From Syntrophales bacterium (GTDB lineage: Bacteria > Desulfobacterota > Syntrophia > Syntrophales > UBA2210), in assembly GCA_023230565.1 (NCBI GenBank), contig JALNXD010000005.1, forward strand, positions 1-64,000: a stretch of DNA of 64,000 nucleotides, read 5' to 3'. Below are positions 53,593 to 63,745 of the stretch, in pieces; the first letter of the stretch is position 1; each line of letters opens with the position of its first letter. The notes beneath the pieces were generated by a model that saw only the letters and a program-made list of their open reading frames with translations, was not told where the DNA came from and did not search any database. A program made the position numbers and the translations under genes.

Positions 53593-55047
53593 ATGCCTCG
53601 AGAAAAAATTAAAAAAGTGCTGGTAGCGAATAGGGGAGAAATAGCGCTCCGTGTTATTAGAACAGTGAAGGAGCTTGGGCTTGAAGCGGTTGCGGTCTAT
53701 GAGAAACCGGATCGGGAATCGCTTTTTATCAGATTTGCGGATGAAGCGATTCTGATCGGCGACGGGCCGAGAAAAGACTATCTCGATATAGACCGGATTA
53801 TCTGGGCGGCACGGGTAAGCGGCGCCGGAGCAATTCATCCCGGTTACGGTTTTCTCGCTGAAAACGCCGATTTTTCAGAAGCATGCGAGAAGGCGGGCAT
53901 CATCTTTATCGGTCCCCCCCCGGAGGTCATACGAAATCTGGGTGATAAAGTAGTAGCTCGGAAAATAATGGAAAAAGCCGGGCTCCCGTTTATTCCGGGT
54001 ACGGGAGATCTTGCAGGCGGAAATGAAGGTATTTCGGAAGCGCTCGCTTTTGGGGAAAAATATGGGTATCCGTTAATGTTAAAAGCATCTGCAGGAGGCG
54101 GCGGAAGAGGGATACGAAAGGTTGAAAATAAAAATCAATTGATAAATGAACTGCCCTATGCCCGTAATGAAGCCTTATCCGCTTTTAATGACGGCAGAAT
54201 TTATGCGGAAAAATGCATCATTGCGCCGCGCCACGTAGAAGTGCAGATTCTGGCCGATCAACATGGCAATGTTTCTCATCTGGGTACTCGCGACTGTTCA
54301 ATACAGAGGAGGCATCAGAAGCTCCTGGAAATTGCGCCTGCCGATTTACCTCAGGATGTACTGGAATCCATGTGCAGCGCAGCTGTAAAGGCAGCCAGGC
54401 AATCAGGGTATGTCAATGCAGGAACTGTTGAATTTCTCGTCGAACCTCACACAAACAATTTCTGGTTTATGGAGATGAATACCAGGCTTCAGGTCGAACA
54501 CACAGTGACTGAAGTTCTTACCGGAATAGATATAGTTCGGGAACAGATCGAAATTGCAGCTGGAGGGAATCTTGATATTTCCAGCGTACGCTTTCACCTG
54601 CTGGGCAAGGCGATTCAGGTCAGGATAAACGCGGAAAATCCGAAAAGCAACTTTATGCCGGAGGGCGGGAAACTTGTTGAAGTATACCAATCTCCCGGGG
54701 GTCCCGGGATCAGACTTGATGGAATCGTCTATCAGGGATACAGGGTCCCTACGGAGTACGATTCGCTTTTGGTCAAGATGACGGTAAGAGGTTATAATTG
54801 GGAGCAAACTGTTCAGCGCCTGAAAAGAGCGCTTAAGGATTTTCTTATAGTCGGGCCGCAAACGACAATCCCTTTCTATCTCGCGATTTGCGATGAACCT
54901 GATTTTAAAAAGGGGCTGTTCGATACATCATATATCGAAACGCATCAGCAGATATTCCAGTATCCCGAATCAGCGAGGGAAGTGGCGAAACTGGCAAAAC
55001 TAATAGCAGAGATTCACGCAAAAAAAATAAACCCCTATGCATATTGA
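53593..55047 (+). CDS. Biotin carboxylase subunit
   Basis: 484 residues. Carboxylates the biotin of a carrier domain with ATP and bicarbonate. Motifs: VLVANRGEIALRV at the start, HPGYGFLAENADF, the ATP-grasp loop KASAGGGGRGIR, DCSIQRRHQKLLEIAP and MNTRLQVEHTVTE. The C-terminus matches the stand-alone subunit (AccC/PycA type). Its partner at 55086 carries the biotin domain, so this is a two-subunit carboxylase; whether it serves pyruvate is doubtful (see the next gene). Gap between the two genes 38 bases. Confidence 0.93.
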   Translation: MPREKIKKVLVANRGEIALRVIRTVKELGLEAVAVYEKPDRESLFIRFADEAILIGDGPRKDYLDIDRIIWAARVSGAGAIHPGYGFLAENADFSEACEKAGIIFIGPPPEVIRNLGDKVVARKIMEKAGLPFIPGTGDLAGGNEGISEALAFGEKYGYPLMLKASAGGGGRGIRKVENKNQLINELPYARNEALSAFNDGRIYAEKCIIAPRHVEVQILADQHGNVSHLGTRDCSIQRRHQKLLEIAPADLPQDVLESMCSAAVKAARQSGYVNAGTVEFLVEPHTNNFWFMEMNTRLQVEHTVTEVLTGIDIVREQIEIAAGGNLDISSVRFHLLGKAIQVRINAENPKSNFMPEGGKLVEVYQSPGGPGIRLDGIVYQGYRVPTEYDSLLVKMTVRGYNWEQTVQRLKRALKDFLIVGPQTTIPFYLAICDEPDFKKGLFDTSYIETHQQIFQYPESAREVAKLAKLIAEIHAKKINPYAY

Positions 55048-55085
55048 TTGGCACTATAGAAATTTAGGATGAAAGATCGATCACA

Positions 55086-57029
55086 ATGGAGCAAAGTCAG
55101 CCTTTTGAAAGAATAACTCCTCTTGAATTGAAAGAACGGGGAGTGTCGGCCGTTCTTGAAAGAGTAAGGGGGGCGAATGGATATTTCGTTACAAATACGG
55201 AACGCGACCTTTCGCAATCGGACTACAAGAATAGAATTATGCCGCATACGCAGATTCTTGTTTCAAAAGAGCGAAATGCAGCCGGATATTTTTCTCTTGA
55301 AATTACGGGAGGGGCTTCCGTTCATGTTGATATGCTGCGCAAGCAAATAAATCCGCTCGAAAAGCTCGATATTCTGAGTCATTATATGCCTGACACAATG
55401 TTTCAGACTTTGTGCAGAGGAGTTAATCTTTTTGGCTACAGACCATATCCGGAAAATGTCATCAGACTTACAGTTAGAAGTTTTGCACGTTATGTTCATG
55501 TGTGGCGGGTTTTCGACTTTCTGAATTATATCCCGAACATGATTTCGGTGTTCGAAGAAGTGAAAGCAGCCGGAGCGATTTTGGAACCGTCAATATGTTT
55601 TTCGACTGGTCCGGAGCATACGAATGAATTTTATGTTCATAAAGTAAGAGAAATTCTTGAGGTTACGGGACCTGACATAATTTTATGCATAAAAAACCAT
55701 GGTGGGCTCGGCACTTCACAACGGATAGGTGATTTAGTGAAAGCAATTGCTGATGCCTATCCTGATCTGATCATCCATTATCACGGCCATAATACAGACG
55801 GCGACGATATCGGGAGAATTGTGGCGGCAGTGAGAAACGGCGCCAAAATAGTAGATGCAGGTGATCATGCCTTTACTGGATTTTATGGCCCTCCGCCCAT
55901 TCTGACTGTCATTGATACATTGCAGGAATATGGATGTCGAGCGGTCGGTCTGGACAGGGATAAAGTAGTCGAAACTTCAAATGTGCTAAGGCCTGAACGG
56001 GAGTATTACAAAGACTTCGAATCTCAGTTTTTCGGATTCGATCCGACTGTTCAGATTCATAAGCTGCCGGGAGGCGCCACGGGTTCAAGCTTTGAGCAGG
56101 CCGTCAAAGGTGATTTTTTAAACAGGATGCCGGAAATACTGCAACATGAACTTCCGCGGGTTCAGAAGGAATTGGGAAACTGGTGGAGTGTCACTCCGGG
56201 GTCGCAGATACTCTGGACGACGGCCATCAGTAATGTTCTCGAAAAGAAAAGATATAAGAAAGCGAATGATGATTTAAAAAATCTTATGCTTGGACGCTAT
56301 GGCGAGCTGCCTTTTTATTGGCCTTCAGATGAGATATACGAGGCGGTCTTCGGACCGGATTGGAAAAAAATAGTTGAAAATGAAAAGGGTTATCAGAAGA
56401 TTGATGATATCGATATAGATATAGAGCGGCGGGTTTTGGAACACAGGCTTGGGAGGCCTGCTTCCGATGATGAACTGGTGCTTTATTTGCAGCACCCGAA
56501 TGATGCCGTCTCATTTTTCAAGTTTGAAGAAAATTTTGGAAAAACGTGGGTGCTGCCGCCGCGGATATGGTTTAAAAAAGGCGGCTTCAATCTTGGAGAG
56601 AAATTTGATTTTGTAGACGCCTATGGAAAAAGCCACATTATCGAAATCGGACCGCAGAGAAAAACAAAACAGGGGGATGCAGTAACATATCTTGTGATAG
56701 ATCACCACCCCGAACCGATTCTCACGGAGCTGGATCCCGAGGCAGGCAGAGCGCAGCGACGCCTTACCTTGACAGCCAAAGAGATCGAAGAACTCGCCCA
56801 GTCAGGTGATATACGGTCGCCGCTTAAAGGAGTAGTTAACGAGATCCCCGTTTCCGAAGGGGATGAAGTAACGGCAGGGCAGATATTGATTGTTCTCGAG
56901 GCGATGAAGATGCTCAACAATCTTGTTTCTGAAGTAAGCGGAAAAGTAACAGAGGTCCTCGTTTCGCCGGGAGACGAAGTCGAAGTTGGTGACCCGCTTA
57001 TTGCAGTGGAAAAGGGGAAAGATAAATAA
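55086..57029 (+). CDS. Biotin-dependent carboxyltransferase subunit, divergent PycB/OadA type
   Basis: 647 residues. An N-terminal HMGL-like TIM barrel (about 25-300), a conserved carboxylase domain, and a C-terminal biotinyl domain with K608 in EAMKM. Compared with pyruvate carboxylase, the barrel keeps R40-D41 and Q44 (RDxxQ), the active lysine K203 and metal histidines H231/H233, but their settings differ: KDMAGL reads KNHGGL, HTHDTSG reads HGHNTDG, and the VDSMSGxTSQP stretch reads DHAFTGFYGPPP. The keto-acid pocket is therefore altered, and the acceptor may not be pyruvate. No beta-type sodium-pump subunit is nearby, so it is not an obvious oxaloacetate decarboxylase. Confidence 0.82.
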   Translation: MEQSQPFERITPLELKERGVSAVLERVRGANGYFVTNTERDLSQSDYKNRIMPHTQILVSKERNAAGYFSLEITGGASVHVDMLRKQINPLEKLDILSHYMPDTMFQTLCRGVNLFGYRPYPENVIRLTVRSFARYVHVWRVFDFLNYIPNMISVFEEVKAAGAILEPSICFSTGPEHTNEFYVHKVREILEVTGPDIILCIKNHGGLGTSQRIGDLVKAIADAYPDLIIHYHGHNTDGDDIGRIVAAVRNGAKIVDAGDHAFTGFYGPPPILTVIDTLQEYGCRAVGLDRDKVVETSNVLRPEREYYKDFESQFFGFDPTVQIHKLPGGATGSSFEQAVKGDFLNRMPEILQHELPRVQKELGNWWSVTPGSQILWTTAISNVLEKKRYKKANDDLKNLMLGRYGELPFYWPSDEIYEAVFGPDWKKIVENEKGYQKIDDIDIDIERRVLEHRLGRPASDDELVLYLQHPNDAVSFFKFEENFGKTWVLPPRIWFKKGGFNLGEKFDFVDAYGKSHIIEIGPQRKTKQGDAVTYLVIDHHPEPILTELDPEAGRAQRRLTLTAKEIEELAQSGDIRSPLKGVVNEIPVSEGDEVTAGQILIVLEAMKMLNNLVSEVSGKVTEVLVSPGDEVEVGDPLIAVEKGKDK

Positions 57030-57241
57030 ATGCAAAGTTTGCCGGCACAGTTTCGCAAGACGACACATGATCGAAACACAGGTCTGAGCCTCGCGAATTT
57101 CTAATGGACAAGTGACTAAAAAGCATTGTGTCAGCGTTACTTACTCTCACTTATATTGCTTATGTAGTGTCATGGGGAGCGTCCGGTAAGTTGAGTGTTG
57201 CCGGTATAAGGAGCTTTTAAGTGAAAGTCGCGAAAGTTTTC

Positions 57242-57269
57242 TTGACATTTTAACCGATTCTGATAACGT
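57242..57269 (+). promoter_or_regulatory. Possible promoter ahead of the M23 peptidase gene
   Basis: TTGACA (57242-57247), 16-base spacer, TAACGT (57264-57269); the -10 is poor. The rest of the 295-base interval 57030-57324 shows no gene; a 24-codon frame right after the carboxyltransferase was judged chance. Confidence 0.35.
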
Positions 57270-57324
57270 CTTCACACTTTGCGGATGATGATTGCCTGCG
57301 AATCATTTGACTGAAGGACTGGAG

Positions 57325-58233
57325 ATGAAAAAACCCCACTTTACCTTTATCATCATTCCACAGGGAGAAAAAGCTGCTCGTAAATTTATACTGCCGGCTT
57401 ACGCAGTGAAACTGCTCTCCCTATTAGTTGTAATCGGATTGGCAACATTTTTCTTTTTATCTCAGGATTTCATAAAGCACCGAAAAACCCGTGACAAACT
57501 TTCCAAGCTTGCATTCGTAAACAATTTACAGAAAAGACACATCGATCTTTTGGCCGGGAAGGTAGAGACGGTCGAAAGAAAAATGATCGAGTTGAATAAC
57601 TTTGACAGAAAAATACGAATTATGGCAAACTTGGAAAATTGTGAAAAAAATGATAATTTGGTAGGAATTGGCGGATCAATTCCCGATGAATCAAAAACGA
57701 AAAGCAGGCTTTCTGAAATGGAGCAGGCCCTGATAAATGAGATACACAAAAATGTAGATCAACTGCTGGATGAGGCGTCAAGGCAGGAAGAAAGTTTCCA
57801 GGAACTGCTGCAATATTTGGAAAACCAGAAATCTATCCTTGCATCGACGCCATCCATTTGGCCTGCTATAGGGTGGGTAACATCGGAGTTCGGGTATAGA
57901 GTGTCACCCTTCACAGAAAAGAGGGAATTTCACAAAGGGATTGACATCGCAACAAAGTTGGGCAAGGAAGTGGTTGCACCGGCTGATGGAGTAATTGCAA
58001 AAGTATCAGTTAAGGACAGAAATTTAGGAAATGTAATCTGGATTGAACATACAAAGGAATTATCGACCTGTTACGCTCACCTGCTGAAACCTTCGGTCAA
58101 AAAAGGCCAACAGGTAAAACGCGGCGATGTCATAGGGTATGTGGGAAATTCGGGACGGAGCACGGGTCCTCATCTCCACTATTCGGTAATGGAAAACGGA
58201 GTATACGTGAATCCTCGCCGCTATCTCTTTTAG
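57325..58233 (+). CDS. M23 (LytM) murein endopeptidase, membrane-anchored
   Basis: 302 residues from the ATG at 57325 (AAGGA seven bases ahead). A single N-terminal helix (about 30-50), a coiled-coil stalk, and a C-terminal LytM domain with the zinc ligands intact: HKGIDIA, then YAHL and HLHYSV. It should cleave peptidoglycan cross-bridges, unlike the degenerate LytM protein at 45386-46339. The M23-secA-argJ order is also known from Geobacter-type genomes. Confidence 0.9.
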   Translation: MKKPHFTFIIIPQGEKAARKFILPAYAVKLLSLLVVIGLATFFFLSQDFIKHRKTRDKLSKLAFVNNLQKRHIDLLAGKVETVERKMIELNNFDRKIRIMANLENCEKNDNLVGIGGSIPDESKTKSRLSEMEQALINEIHKNVDQLLDEASRQEESFQELLQYLENQKSILASTPSIWPAIGWVTSEFGYRVSPFTEKREFHKGIDIATKLGKEVVAPADGVIAKVSVKDRNLGNVIWIEHTKELSTCYAHLLKPSVKKGQQVKRGDVIGYVGNSGRSTGPHLHYSVMENGVYVNPRRYLF

Positions 58234-58277
58234 CCCTTGCACCAATTCAGCCGCAGCAATGATATCAGACACTTCAT

Positions 58278-58304
58278 CCCGGTAATATATTGCCGGGCTT
58301 TTTT
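58278..58304 (+). terminator. Rho-independent terminator ahead of secA
   Basis: CCCGG and CCGGG stems around TAATATATTG, followed by CTTTTTT. It lies 12 bases before the secA start, so it may also act as an attenuator for secA. Confidence 0.75.
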
Positions 58305-58315
58305 ATGAGGGAACT

Positions 58316-60838
58316 ATGCTGAATTTTATAGTCAAAAAAATAATTGGAAGCAAAAATGATCGTGAATTAAAGCGTTTATCTCATATAGTCGATGAAATAA
58401 ATGTTCTTGAGCCATCTATACGAAGCCTGAACGATATGGAATTGCAGGCAAAAACCAATTATTTCAAGGACAAAATCGGCCAGGGTGCCGAATTAGAGGA
58501 TATTGTGGCAGAAGCCTTTGCTGTAGTTCGAGAAGCGGCGAATCGGACGGTGGGCATGCGTCCTTTTGACGTGCAGCTTCTCGGGGGGCTTGTTCTTCAT
58601 GAAGGTAAAATTGCAGAGATGAAAACAGGTGAAGGAAAGACTTTGGCAGCCACATTACCTATTTATGTCAATGCACTTTCAGGTAAGGGAGTCCATGTAG
58701 TGACCGTAAATGACTATTTGGCAAAACGGGATGCGGAATGGATGGGTCCTGTATATCGTTATTTGGGATTATCCGTGGGAACCGTTGTGCATGGACTGAG
58801 TGATGATGAACGGAGGGCGGCATACGGGTGCGACATAACTTACGGTACTAATAATGAATTCGGTTTTGACTATTTGCGTGACAACATGAAATTCAGGATT
58901 GAAGATTATGTGCAGCGGGATTTCAATTACGCAATTGTAGACGAAGTAGACAGTATTCTTGTTGATGAAGCCAGAACACCTCTTATTATTTCAGGCCCGT
59001 CCGAGGAATCAACGGATAAATATTACAGGATCAATCAGGTGATTCCGCGTCTGAGGAAAGATGAACATTTTTCGATAGATGAAAAAAGCAGAACCGTTGT
59101 CCTGACCGAAGCGGGAGTGGCACGTGTTGAAGAGTTATTGAAAGTTCAAAACCTCTATGAACCTAAAAACATCGAAATTCTTCATCATGTGAACCAGGCC
59201 TTGAAGGCGCACACTCTTTTTAAACGGGACGTGGATTACCTTGTGAAAGAAGGCCAGGTCATTATTGTGGACGAGTTTACTGGAAGAGTAATGCCTGGCA
59301 GGCGTTACAGCGATGGTCTTCACCAGGCGCTGGAAGCAAAAGAAAAAGTAAAAATTGAGCAGGAAAATCAAACACTGGCATCCGTCACTTTTCAGAATTA
59401 TTTCAGGATGTATGAAAAACTGGCCGGTATGACAGGTACGGCGGATACCGAAGCTGCGGAGTTCCAGAAAATATACAATCTGGAAGTTATTGTAATTCCG
59501 ACAAATATGCCCATGATCAGAATCGATTATCCTGATCTTATTTACAAAACACAAAAAGAGAAATTCAATGCAGTGATTGACGAAATCAAGGAACTGAATG
59601 CTATCAGAAGGCCTGTGCTGGTAGGTACCATATCCATAGAAAAATCGGAACTTTTGAGCAAACAGCTTTCGAAACATGGCATAAAGCACAATGTGCTGAA
59701 TGCGAAAAACCATGAGAAAGAAGCAGAAATTATCGCGCAGGCGGGGCAGCCCGGATCGGTTACTATATCCACGAACATGGCTGGCCGCGGGACGGATATA
59801 AAACTTGGAGAAGGAATTGCTGAACTCGGCGGACTGCATATTCTGGGAACAGAACGGCATGAAAGCAGACGTATCGATAATCAGCTCCGCGGACGATCAG
59901 GGCGGCAGGGCGATAAGGGATCATCACGCTTCTACCTTTCGCTGGAGGACGATCTCCTCAGAATATTCGGTGCTGACAGGATTTCGTCAGTTATGAACAG
60001 GATCGGTGTGGAAGAAGGGGAACCGATTGAACATAATCTAATATCACGGGCGATAGAAAATGCCCAAAAAAGAGTTGAAGGACAAAATTTCGATATAAGA
60101 AAACATCTGCTTGAATATGATGATGTGATGAACAGGCAGAGAGAGGTAATTTACAGGCAGAGAAGAGAAGTTCTTGCAGGAACTGACCTGTGGCAGACAG
60201 TAAATGACCTTCTGGAAGAAGTCACCGGTACGATTATAGAAGAATACATCGATGAAAGGATGCATCCTGATGAATGGGATCTCAATGCCCTGGACGAAAT
60301 TGTGTTCAAACAGTTTTCACTTAAACTTAATTTTTCGGATCCGGGTCGCGATCCCCTGTCAAAGGAAGAAATCAGGGATAGTATAATTGAGGGTGTAAAG
60401 GATCTATTTGATAAAAAGGAAAAAGAATTCGGTAAGGATTTGATGGAATACATCGTAAGAGTCATTATGCTTCAATCACTCGATTTCCATTGGAAAGATC
60501 ACCTCCTGGCGATGGATCACCTTAAGGAAGGCATCGGGCTCCGCGGTTACGGCCAAAAAGATCCGAAGAGAGAATACCAGAGGGAAGGGTATGACTTATT
60601 TATGGAGATGGTCTATCGCATCAAAGAGGATACGCTTCAGAAACTCTGCCTGGTTCAAATAAGGCGTGATGAAGAAGTGGCAGAAATTGAACAGAAGCAA
60701 AAACAAAATTATATAATGAGTCGCGGGGAGCAGGAGGCGGCTCCGCAGACGGTGCGCAGAAAAGAAAAAAAAGTGGGACGAAATGATCCCTGCCCATGCG
60801 GTAGTGGAAAAAAGTACAAACACTGCTGCGGAAGATAA
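58316..60838 (+). CDS. secA: Preprotein translocase ATPase SecA
   Basis: Drives export of unfolded proteins through SecYEG. 840 residues. Walker A MKTGEGKTL, DEVDSILVDEARTPL, the crosslinking domain VDEFTGRVMPGRRYSDGLHQA, TNMAGRGTDIKLG and LRGRSGRQGD are all present. The C-terminus has the zinc-binding CPCGSGKKYKHCCG tail that binds SecB and ribosomes. GAGGGA precedes the ATG. Confidence 0.98.
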   Translation: MLNFIVKKIIGSKNDRELKRLSHIVDEINVLEPSIRSLNDMELQAKTNYFKDKIGQGAELEDIVAEAFAVVREAANRTVGMRPFDVQLLGGLVLHEGKIAEMKTGEGKTLAATLPIYVNALSGKGVHVVTVNDYLAKRDAEWMGPVYRYLGLSVGTVVHGLSDDERRAAYGCDITYGTNNEFGFDYLRDNMKFRIEDYVQRDFNYAIVDEVDSILVDEARTPLIISGPSEESTDKYYRINQVIPRLRKDEHFSIDEKSRTVVLTEAGVARVEELLKVQNLYEPKNIEILHHVNQALKAHTLFKRDVDYLVKEGQVIIVDEFTGRVMPGRRYSDGLHQALEAKEKVKIEQENQTLASVTFQNYFRMYEKLAGMTGTADTEAAEFQKIYNLEVIVIPTNMPMIRIDYPDLIYKTQKEKFNAVIDEIKELNAIRRPVLVGTISIEKSELLSKQLSKHGIKHNVLNAKNHEKEAEIIAQAGQPGSVTISTNMAGRGTDIKLGEGIAELGGLHILGTERHESRRIDNQLRGRSGRQGDKGSSRFYLSLEDDLLRIFGADRISSVMNRIGVEEGEPIEHNLISRAIENAQKRVEGQNFDIRKHLLEYDDVMNRQREVIYRQRREVLAGTDLWQTVNDLLEEVTGTIIEEYIDERMHPDEWDLNALDEIVFKQFSLKLNFSDPGRDPLSKEEIRDSIIEGVKDLFDKKEKEFGKDLMEYIVRVIMLQSLDFHWKDHLLAMDHLKEGIGLRGYGQKDPKREYQREGYDLFMEMVYRIKEDTLQKLCLVQIRRDEEVAEIEQKQKQNYIMSRGEQEAAPQTVRRKEKKVGRNDPCPCGSGKKYKHCCGR

Positions 60839-60886
60839 TATGTATAGTGCGAAGGCATTAAAGCATCTTTGTGGAGAGGATAAAGG

Positions 60887-62077
60887 ATGAAAGAAGAATT
60901 TCGAGTTCCCGGTTTTCGGGCGAATGGAATTGCGTGCGGAATAAAGGGCAACAAGAAAAAAGACCTTGCACTTATTGTTTCCGATATCCCGGCTGCGTGT
61001 GCCGCCGCCTTCACGACTAACAGTTTTAAAGCCGGCCCGGTTCTTCACACTATTCCCAAGATACAATCAGGTAAAGCGCAAGCCATTATCGCAAACAGTG
61101 GAAATGCGAATGCCGCCAACGGCCGAAAGGGAGAAAAAGATGCAGCGGCAATGGCGAAAGCAGCAGCCGACCAGTTAAATATCAAAGACGATTTAGTGCT
61201 TGTAGCCTCCACAGGGGTCATTGGGAAAAGATTGCCCATTGAAAAAATTGTTGCGTCCACAGGTGAATTGGTTGCAGGATTGGATGTAGACGGGATTCCG
61301 AAAGCCGAAGAGGCTATTATGACTACCGATCGCTTTCCTAAAATAGAATATAGAAAACTTACTGTTGATGATTCGGAAATCTGCATGTGCGGTATTGCCA
61401 AGGGAGCGGGGATGATCGAGCCTGATATGGCCACAATGCTTGCATTTATCATGACTGATGCTGCTGTTGACCCTCAGTGTCTGAAAACGGTTTTTTACGG
61501 ATCACTCGAGTCCAGTTTCAATGCAATTACAGTGGACGGGTGTATGTCGACGAATGACACTGCAATACTTCTTGCCAATGGATGCGCCGGAAACAAGATA
61601 CTGACTGAATCGGCGCAGGGAACTTTAAAGTTTAAAGAAGCTCTTGCAGATATTATGGTTTCTCTGGCCAAAGCGATAGTGAAAGATGGCGAAGGGGCCA
61701 CTAAAGTAATAGAAATAATAGTGAGCGGAGCCAGAACAAAACACGATGCGAAAAAATGTGCCTATGCGATAGGGCGATCAAATCTGGTTAAGACGGCTTT
61801 TTACGGCAAAGACCCTAATTGGGGACGGATCATATCGGCAGTAGGAACAACCGGTGTACCTTTTTCCATAGACAAAGTAGAGCTTCTGTTTGATGGCTAT
61901 CCGCTATTTAAATGCTCAGCAGGAGTCGGGGGTAATGAAACTATGCTTGCCGGCATTATGGAGAAAGAAAAAATTACTGTTGAGGTAAAACTCGGAATGG
62001 GAAATTCCTGCTTCAGAGTTTTCGCTTCCGATCTTTCACACGATTATATAGATATAAATGCACTGTACCACACATGA
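60887..62077 (+). CDS. argJ: Glutamate N-acetyltransferase/ornithine acetyltransferase
   Basis: Arginine biosynthesis: moves the acetyl group from N-acetylornithine to glutamate. 396 residues. The precursor self-cleaves between A182 and T183 in PDMATMLAF, T183 being the nucleophile; TVDGCMSTNDT and GKDPNWGRI are further hallmarks. Whether it also uses acetyl-CoA (bifunctional type) cannot be told by eye. GAGAGG and AAAGG precede the ATG. Confidence 0.96.
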   Translation: MKEEFRVPGFRANGIACGIKGNKKKDLALIVSDIPAACAAAFTTNSFKAGPVLHTIPKIQSGKAQAIIANSGNANAANGRKGEKDAAAMAKAAADQLNIKDDLVLVASTGVIGKRLPIEKIVASTGELVAGLDVDGIPKAEEAIMTTDRFPKIEYRKLTVDDSEICMCGIAKGAGMIEPDMATMLAFIMTDAAVDPQCLKTVFYGSLESSFNAITVDGCMSTNDTAILLANGCAGNKILTESAQGTLKFKEALADIMVSLAKAIVKDGEGATKVIEIIVSGARTKHDAKKCAYAIGRSNLVKTAFYGKDPNWGRIISAVGTTGVPFSIDKVELLFDGYPLFKCSAGVGGNETMLAGIMEKEKITVEVKLGMGNSCFRVFASDLSHDYIDINALYHT

Positions 62078-62287
62078 GCAAATGACGCGAAGTGAAATGT
62101 TTTCCCAGATAAATTAAGGATATTGATTAATATTTTGTTGATTATTTGCTGCGTCTGTGGTAGTTCGTACCACCGCGAAATATAAAAACACACACCCTTT
62201 CGAATCCCGCTGTTGCTTAAAAAAAGTTCCCGGGGTAGAAAAATCGAAATAAGGGTGGAGGCCGAAACAGCGAAAGGAGAAAATAAA
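62078..62287 (+). promoter_or_regulatory. Leader region of the rpsB-tsf operon
   Basis: 210 bases without a gene. A TGGT-GTTCG-ACCA hairpin lies near 62158-62173, and AAAGGAG stands before rpsB. An autoregulatory S2 leader would be expected here, but I could not match a known S2 motif, and no firm promoter is seen. Confidence 0.3.
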
Positions 62288-63124
62288 ATGGCCCATATTT
62301 CAATGAAAATGTTGCTCGAGTCGGGGGTCCATTTCGGACACCAGACCAACCGATGGAATCCGAAAATGAAACCATACATTTTCGGGGCAAGAAACGGAAT
62401 TTACATTGTCGATCTTCAGCAGACAGTTCAGCTTTTCGAAATTGCCTACGAATTTATCGTCGAAAGAGTCGCTTCAGGAAAAACTGTTCTTTTCCTTGGG
62501 ACAAAACGGCAGGCCCAGGAGTCGATTAAGTCGGAGGCCGAGCGGTGCGGCATGCCGTATGTAAACCAGCGATGGCTCGGTGGCATGCTGACAAACTTTG
62601 TAACTATCAAAAAGAGTATAGATCAGTTAAATAAATTTGATCAAATGTTTGAAGATGAAAGTGTAAATTCATTCCCTAAAAAAGAAATAATGAAATTGCA
62701 AAAGCAGCGTGAGAAACTGCAGAAGGTGCTCGGCGGGATACGCTATATGGAAAAGCTGCCCGGTGCTCTTTTTGTGATAGATCCTAAACGGGAAGCGATA
62801 GGGATAAAAGAAGCTCACAAATTGGGGATTCCGATTATAGCTATAGTCGATACTAATTGCGATCCCGACGATATAGATTATGTGATTCCGGGAAATGACG
62901 ATGCTATTCGTGCAATAAAATTATTTTCATCTAAAATTGCAGATGCAGTAGAAGAAGGCCAAAAACTTTTCGAAGAACGCGTACAGGCGGAAAGTGATAA
63001 AGAGGAAAGCGAAGAAGAGCTGGATGTACCGGAAAGCGTGACAGAAAGGGATGAAGACGGCAATCAGGCAATCTACGCGACAGAAAGTGAAGACGCCGAG
63101 GATATTATAACCGAGGAGGTATAA
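62288..63124 (+). CDS. rpsB: 30S ribosomal protein S2
   Basis: 278 residues from the ATG at 62288, fixed by AAAGGAG nine bases ahead and by alignment (MAHISMKMLLESGVHFGHQ). Core motifs WNPKMKPYIFGARNGI, QRWLGGMLTNF and VIDPKREAIGIKEA are standard. The last 45 or so residues form a strongly acidic tail (EESEEEL, ESEDAED), longer than in E. coli. Confidence 0.98.
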   Translation: MAHISMKMLLESGVHFGHQTNRWNPKMKPYIFGARNGIYIVDLQQTVQLFEIAYEFIVERVASGKTVLFLGTKRQAQESIKSEAERCGMPYVNQRWLGGMLTNFVTIKKSIDQLNKFDQMFEDESVNSFPKKEIMKLQKQREKLQKVLGGIRYMEKLPGALFVIDPKREAIGIKEAHKLGIPIIAIVDTNCDPDDIDYVIPGNDDAIRAIKLFSSKIADAVEEGQKLFEERVQAESDKEESEEELDVPESVTERDEDGNQAIYATESEDAEDIITEEV

Positions 63125-63128
63125 TAAA

Positions 63129-63728
63129 TTGAGTATTCCAGCATCAAAAGTAAAGGAATTGAGAGACAAGACAAATGCCGGTATGATGGATTGCAAGGAA
63201 GCACTTCAGGCGGCACACGGAGATTTTGAAAAAGCTATAGAATATCTGAGAAAAAAAGGATTGTCGGCAGCAACAAAACGTTCTTCAAGAGCTGCAAAAG
63301 AAGGCACGGTAGCCTCCTACATTCATATGGATGGGAAGATAGGTATTCTTGTGGAAATAAATTGCGAAACCGATTTTGTCGCAAAAACTGAAAATTTTCG
63401 TACTATGGCCCGTGATGTCGCTATGCAGATAGCAGCTACCAATCCCAAGTATGTGAAACCGGAAGAAATACCCGAGAAGGAACTTGAAAGGGAAAAGGAA
63501 ATATACAGAAGTCAGGCCCAGCAGGAAGGAAAGCCTGAAAAAATTATGGATAGGATAATAGAGGGGAAACTGAAAAAATATTATGAAGAAGTGTGCCTTC
63601 TTGATCAGAAATTCATAAAAAATGGCGATATCACCGTACGCGATCTTGTTAATAGCATGATTGCAAATTCGGGAGAGAATATTATAGTAAGACGATTTGC
63701 AAGGTTCCAGCTTGGAGAAGAGCTGTAG
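63129..63728 (+). CDS. tsf: Translation elongation factor Ts
   Basis: Nucleotide exchange factor for EF-Tu. 199 residues, the short form found in Thermus and many deltaproteobacteria (E. coli has 283). KELRDKTNAGMMDCKEAL and the TDFVAKTENF segment are diagnostic. The start is TTG at 63129; the SD GAGGAGGT lies inside the end of rpsB. Confidence 0.97.
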   Translation: MSIPASKVKELRDKTNAGMMDCKEALQAAHGDFEKAIEYLRKKGLSAATKRSSRAAKEGTVASYIHMDGKIGILVEINCETDFVAKTENFRTMARDVAMQIAATNPKYVKPEEIPEKELEREKEIYRSQAQQEGKPEKIMDRIIEGKLKKYYEEVCLLDQKFIKNGDITVRDLVNSMIANSGENIIVRRFARFQLGEEL

Positions 63729-63745
63729 ATAGTCTTTATTTTAAA

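Noticed and set aside
57030..57104. 24-codon frame right after the carboxyltransferase gene
   Set aside because: No SD, basic random-looking product.
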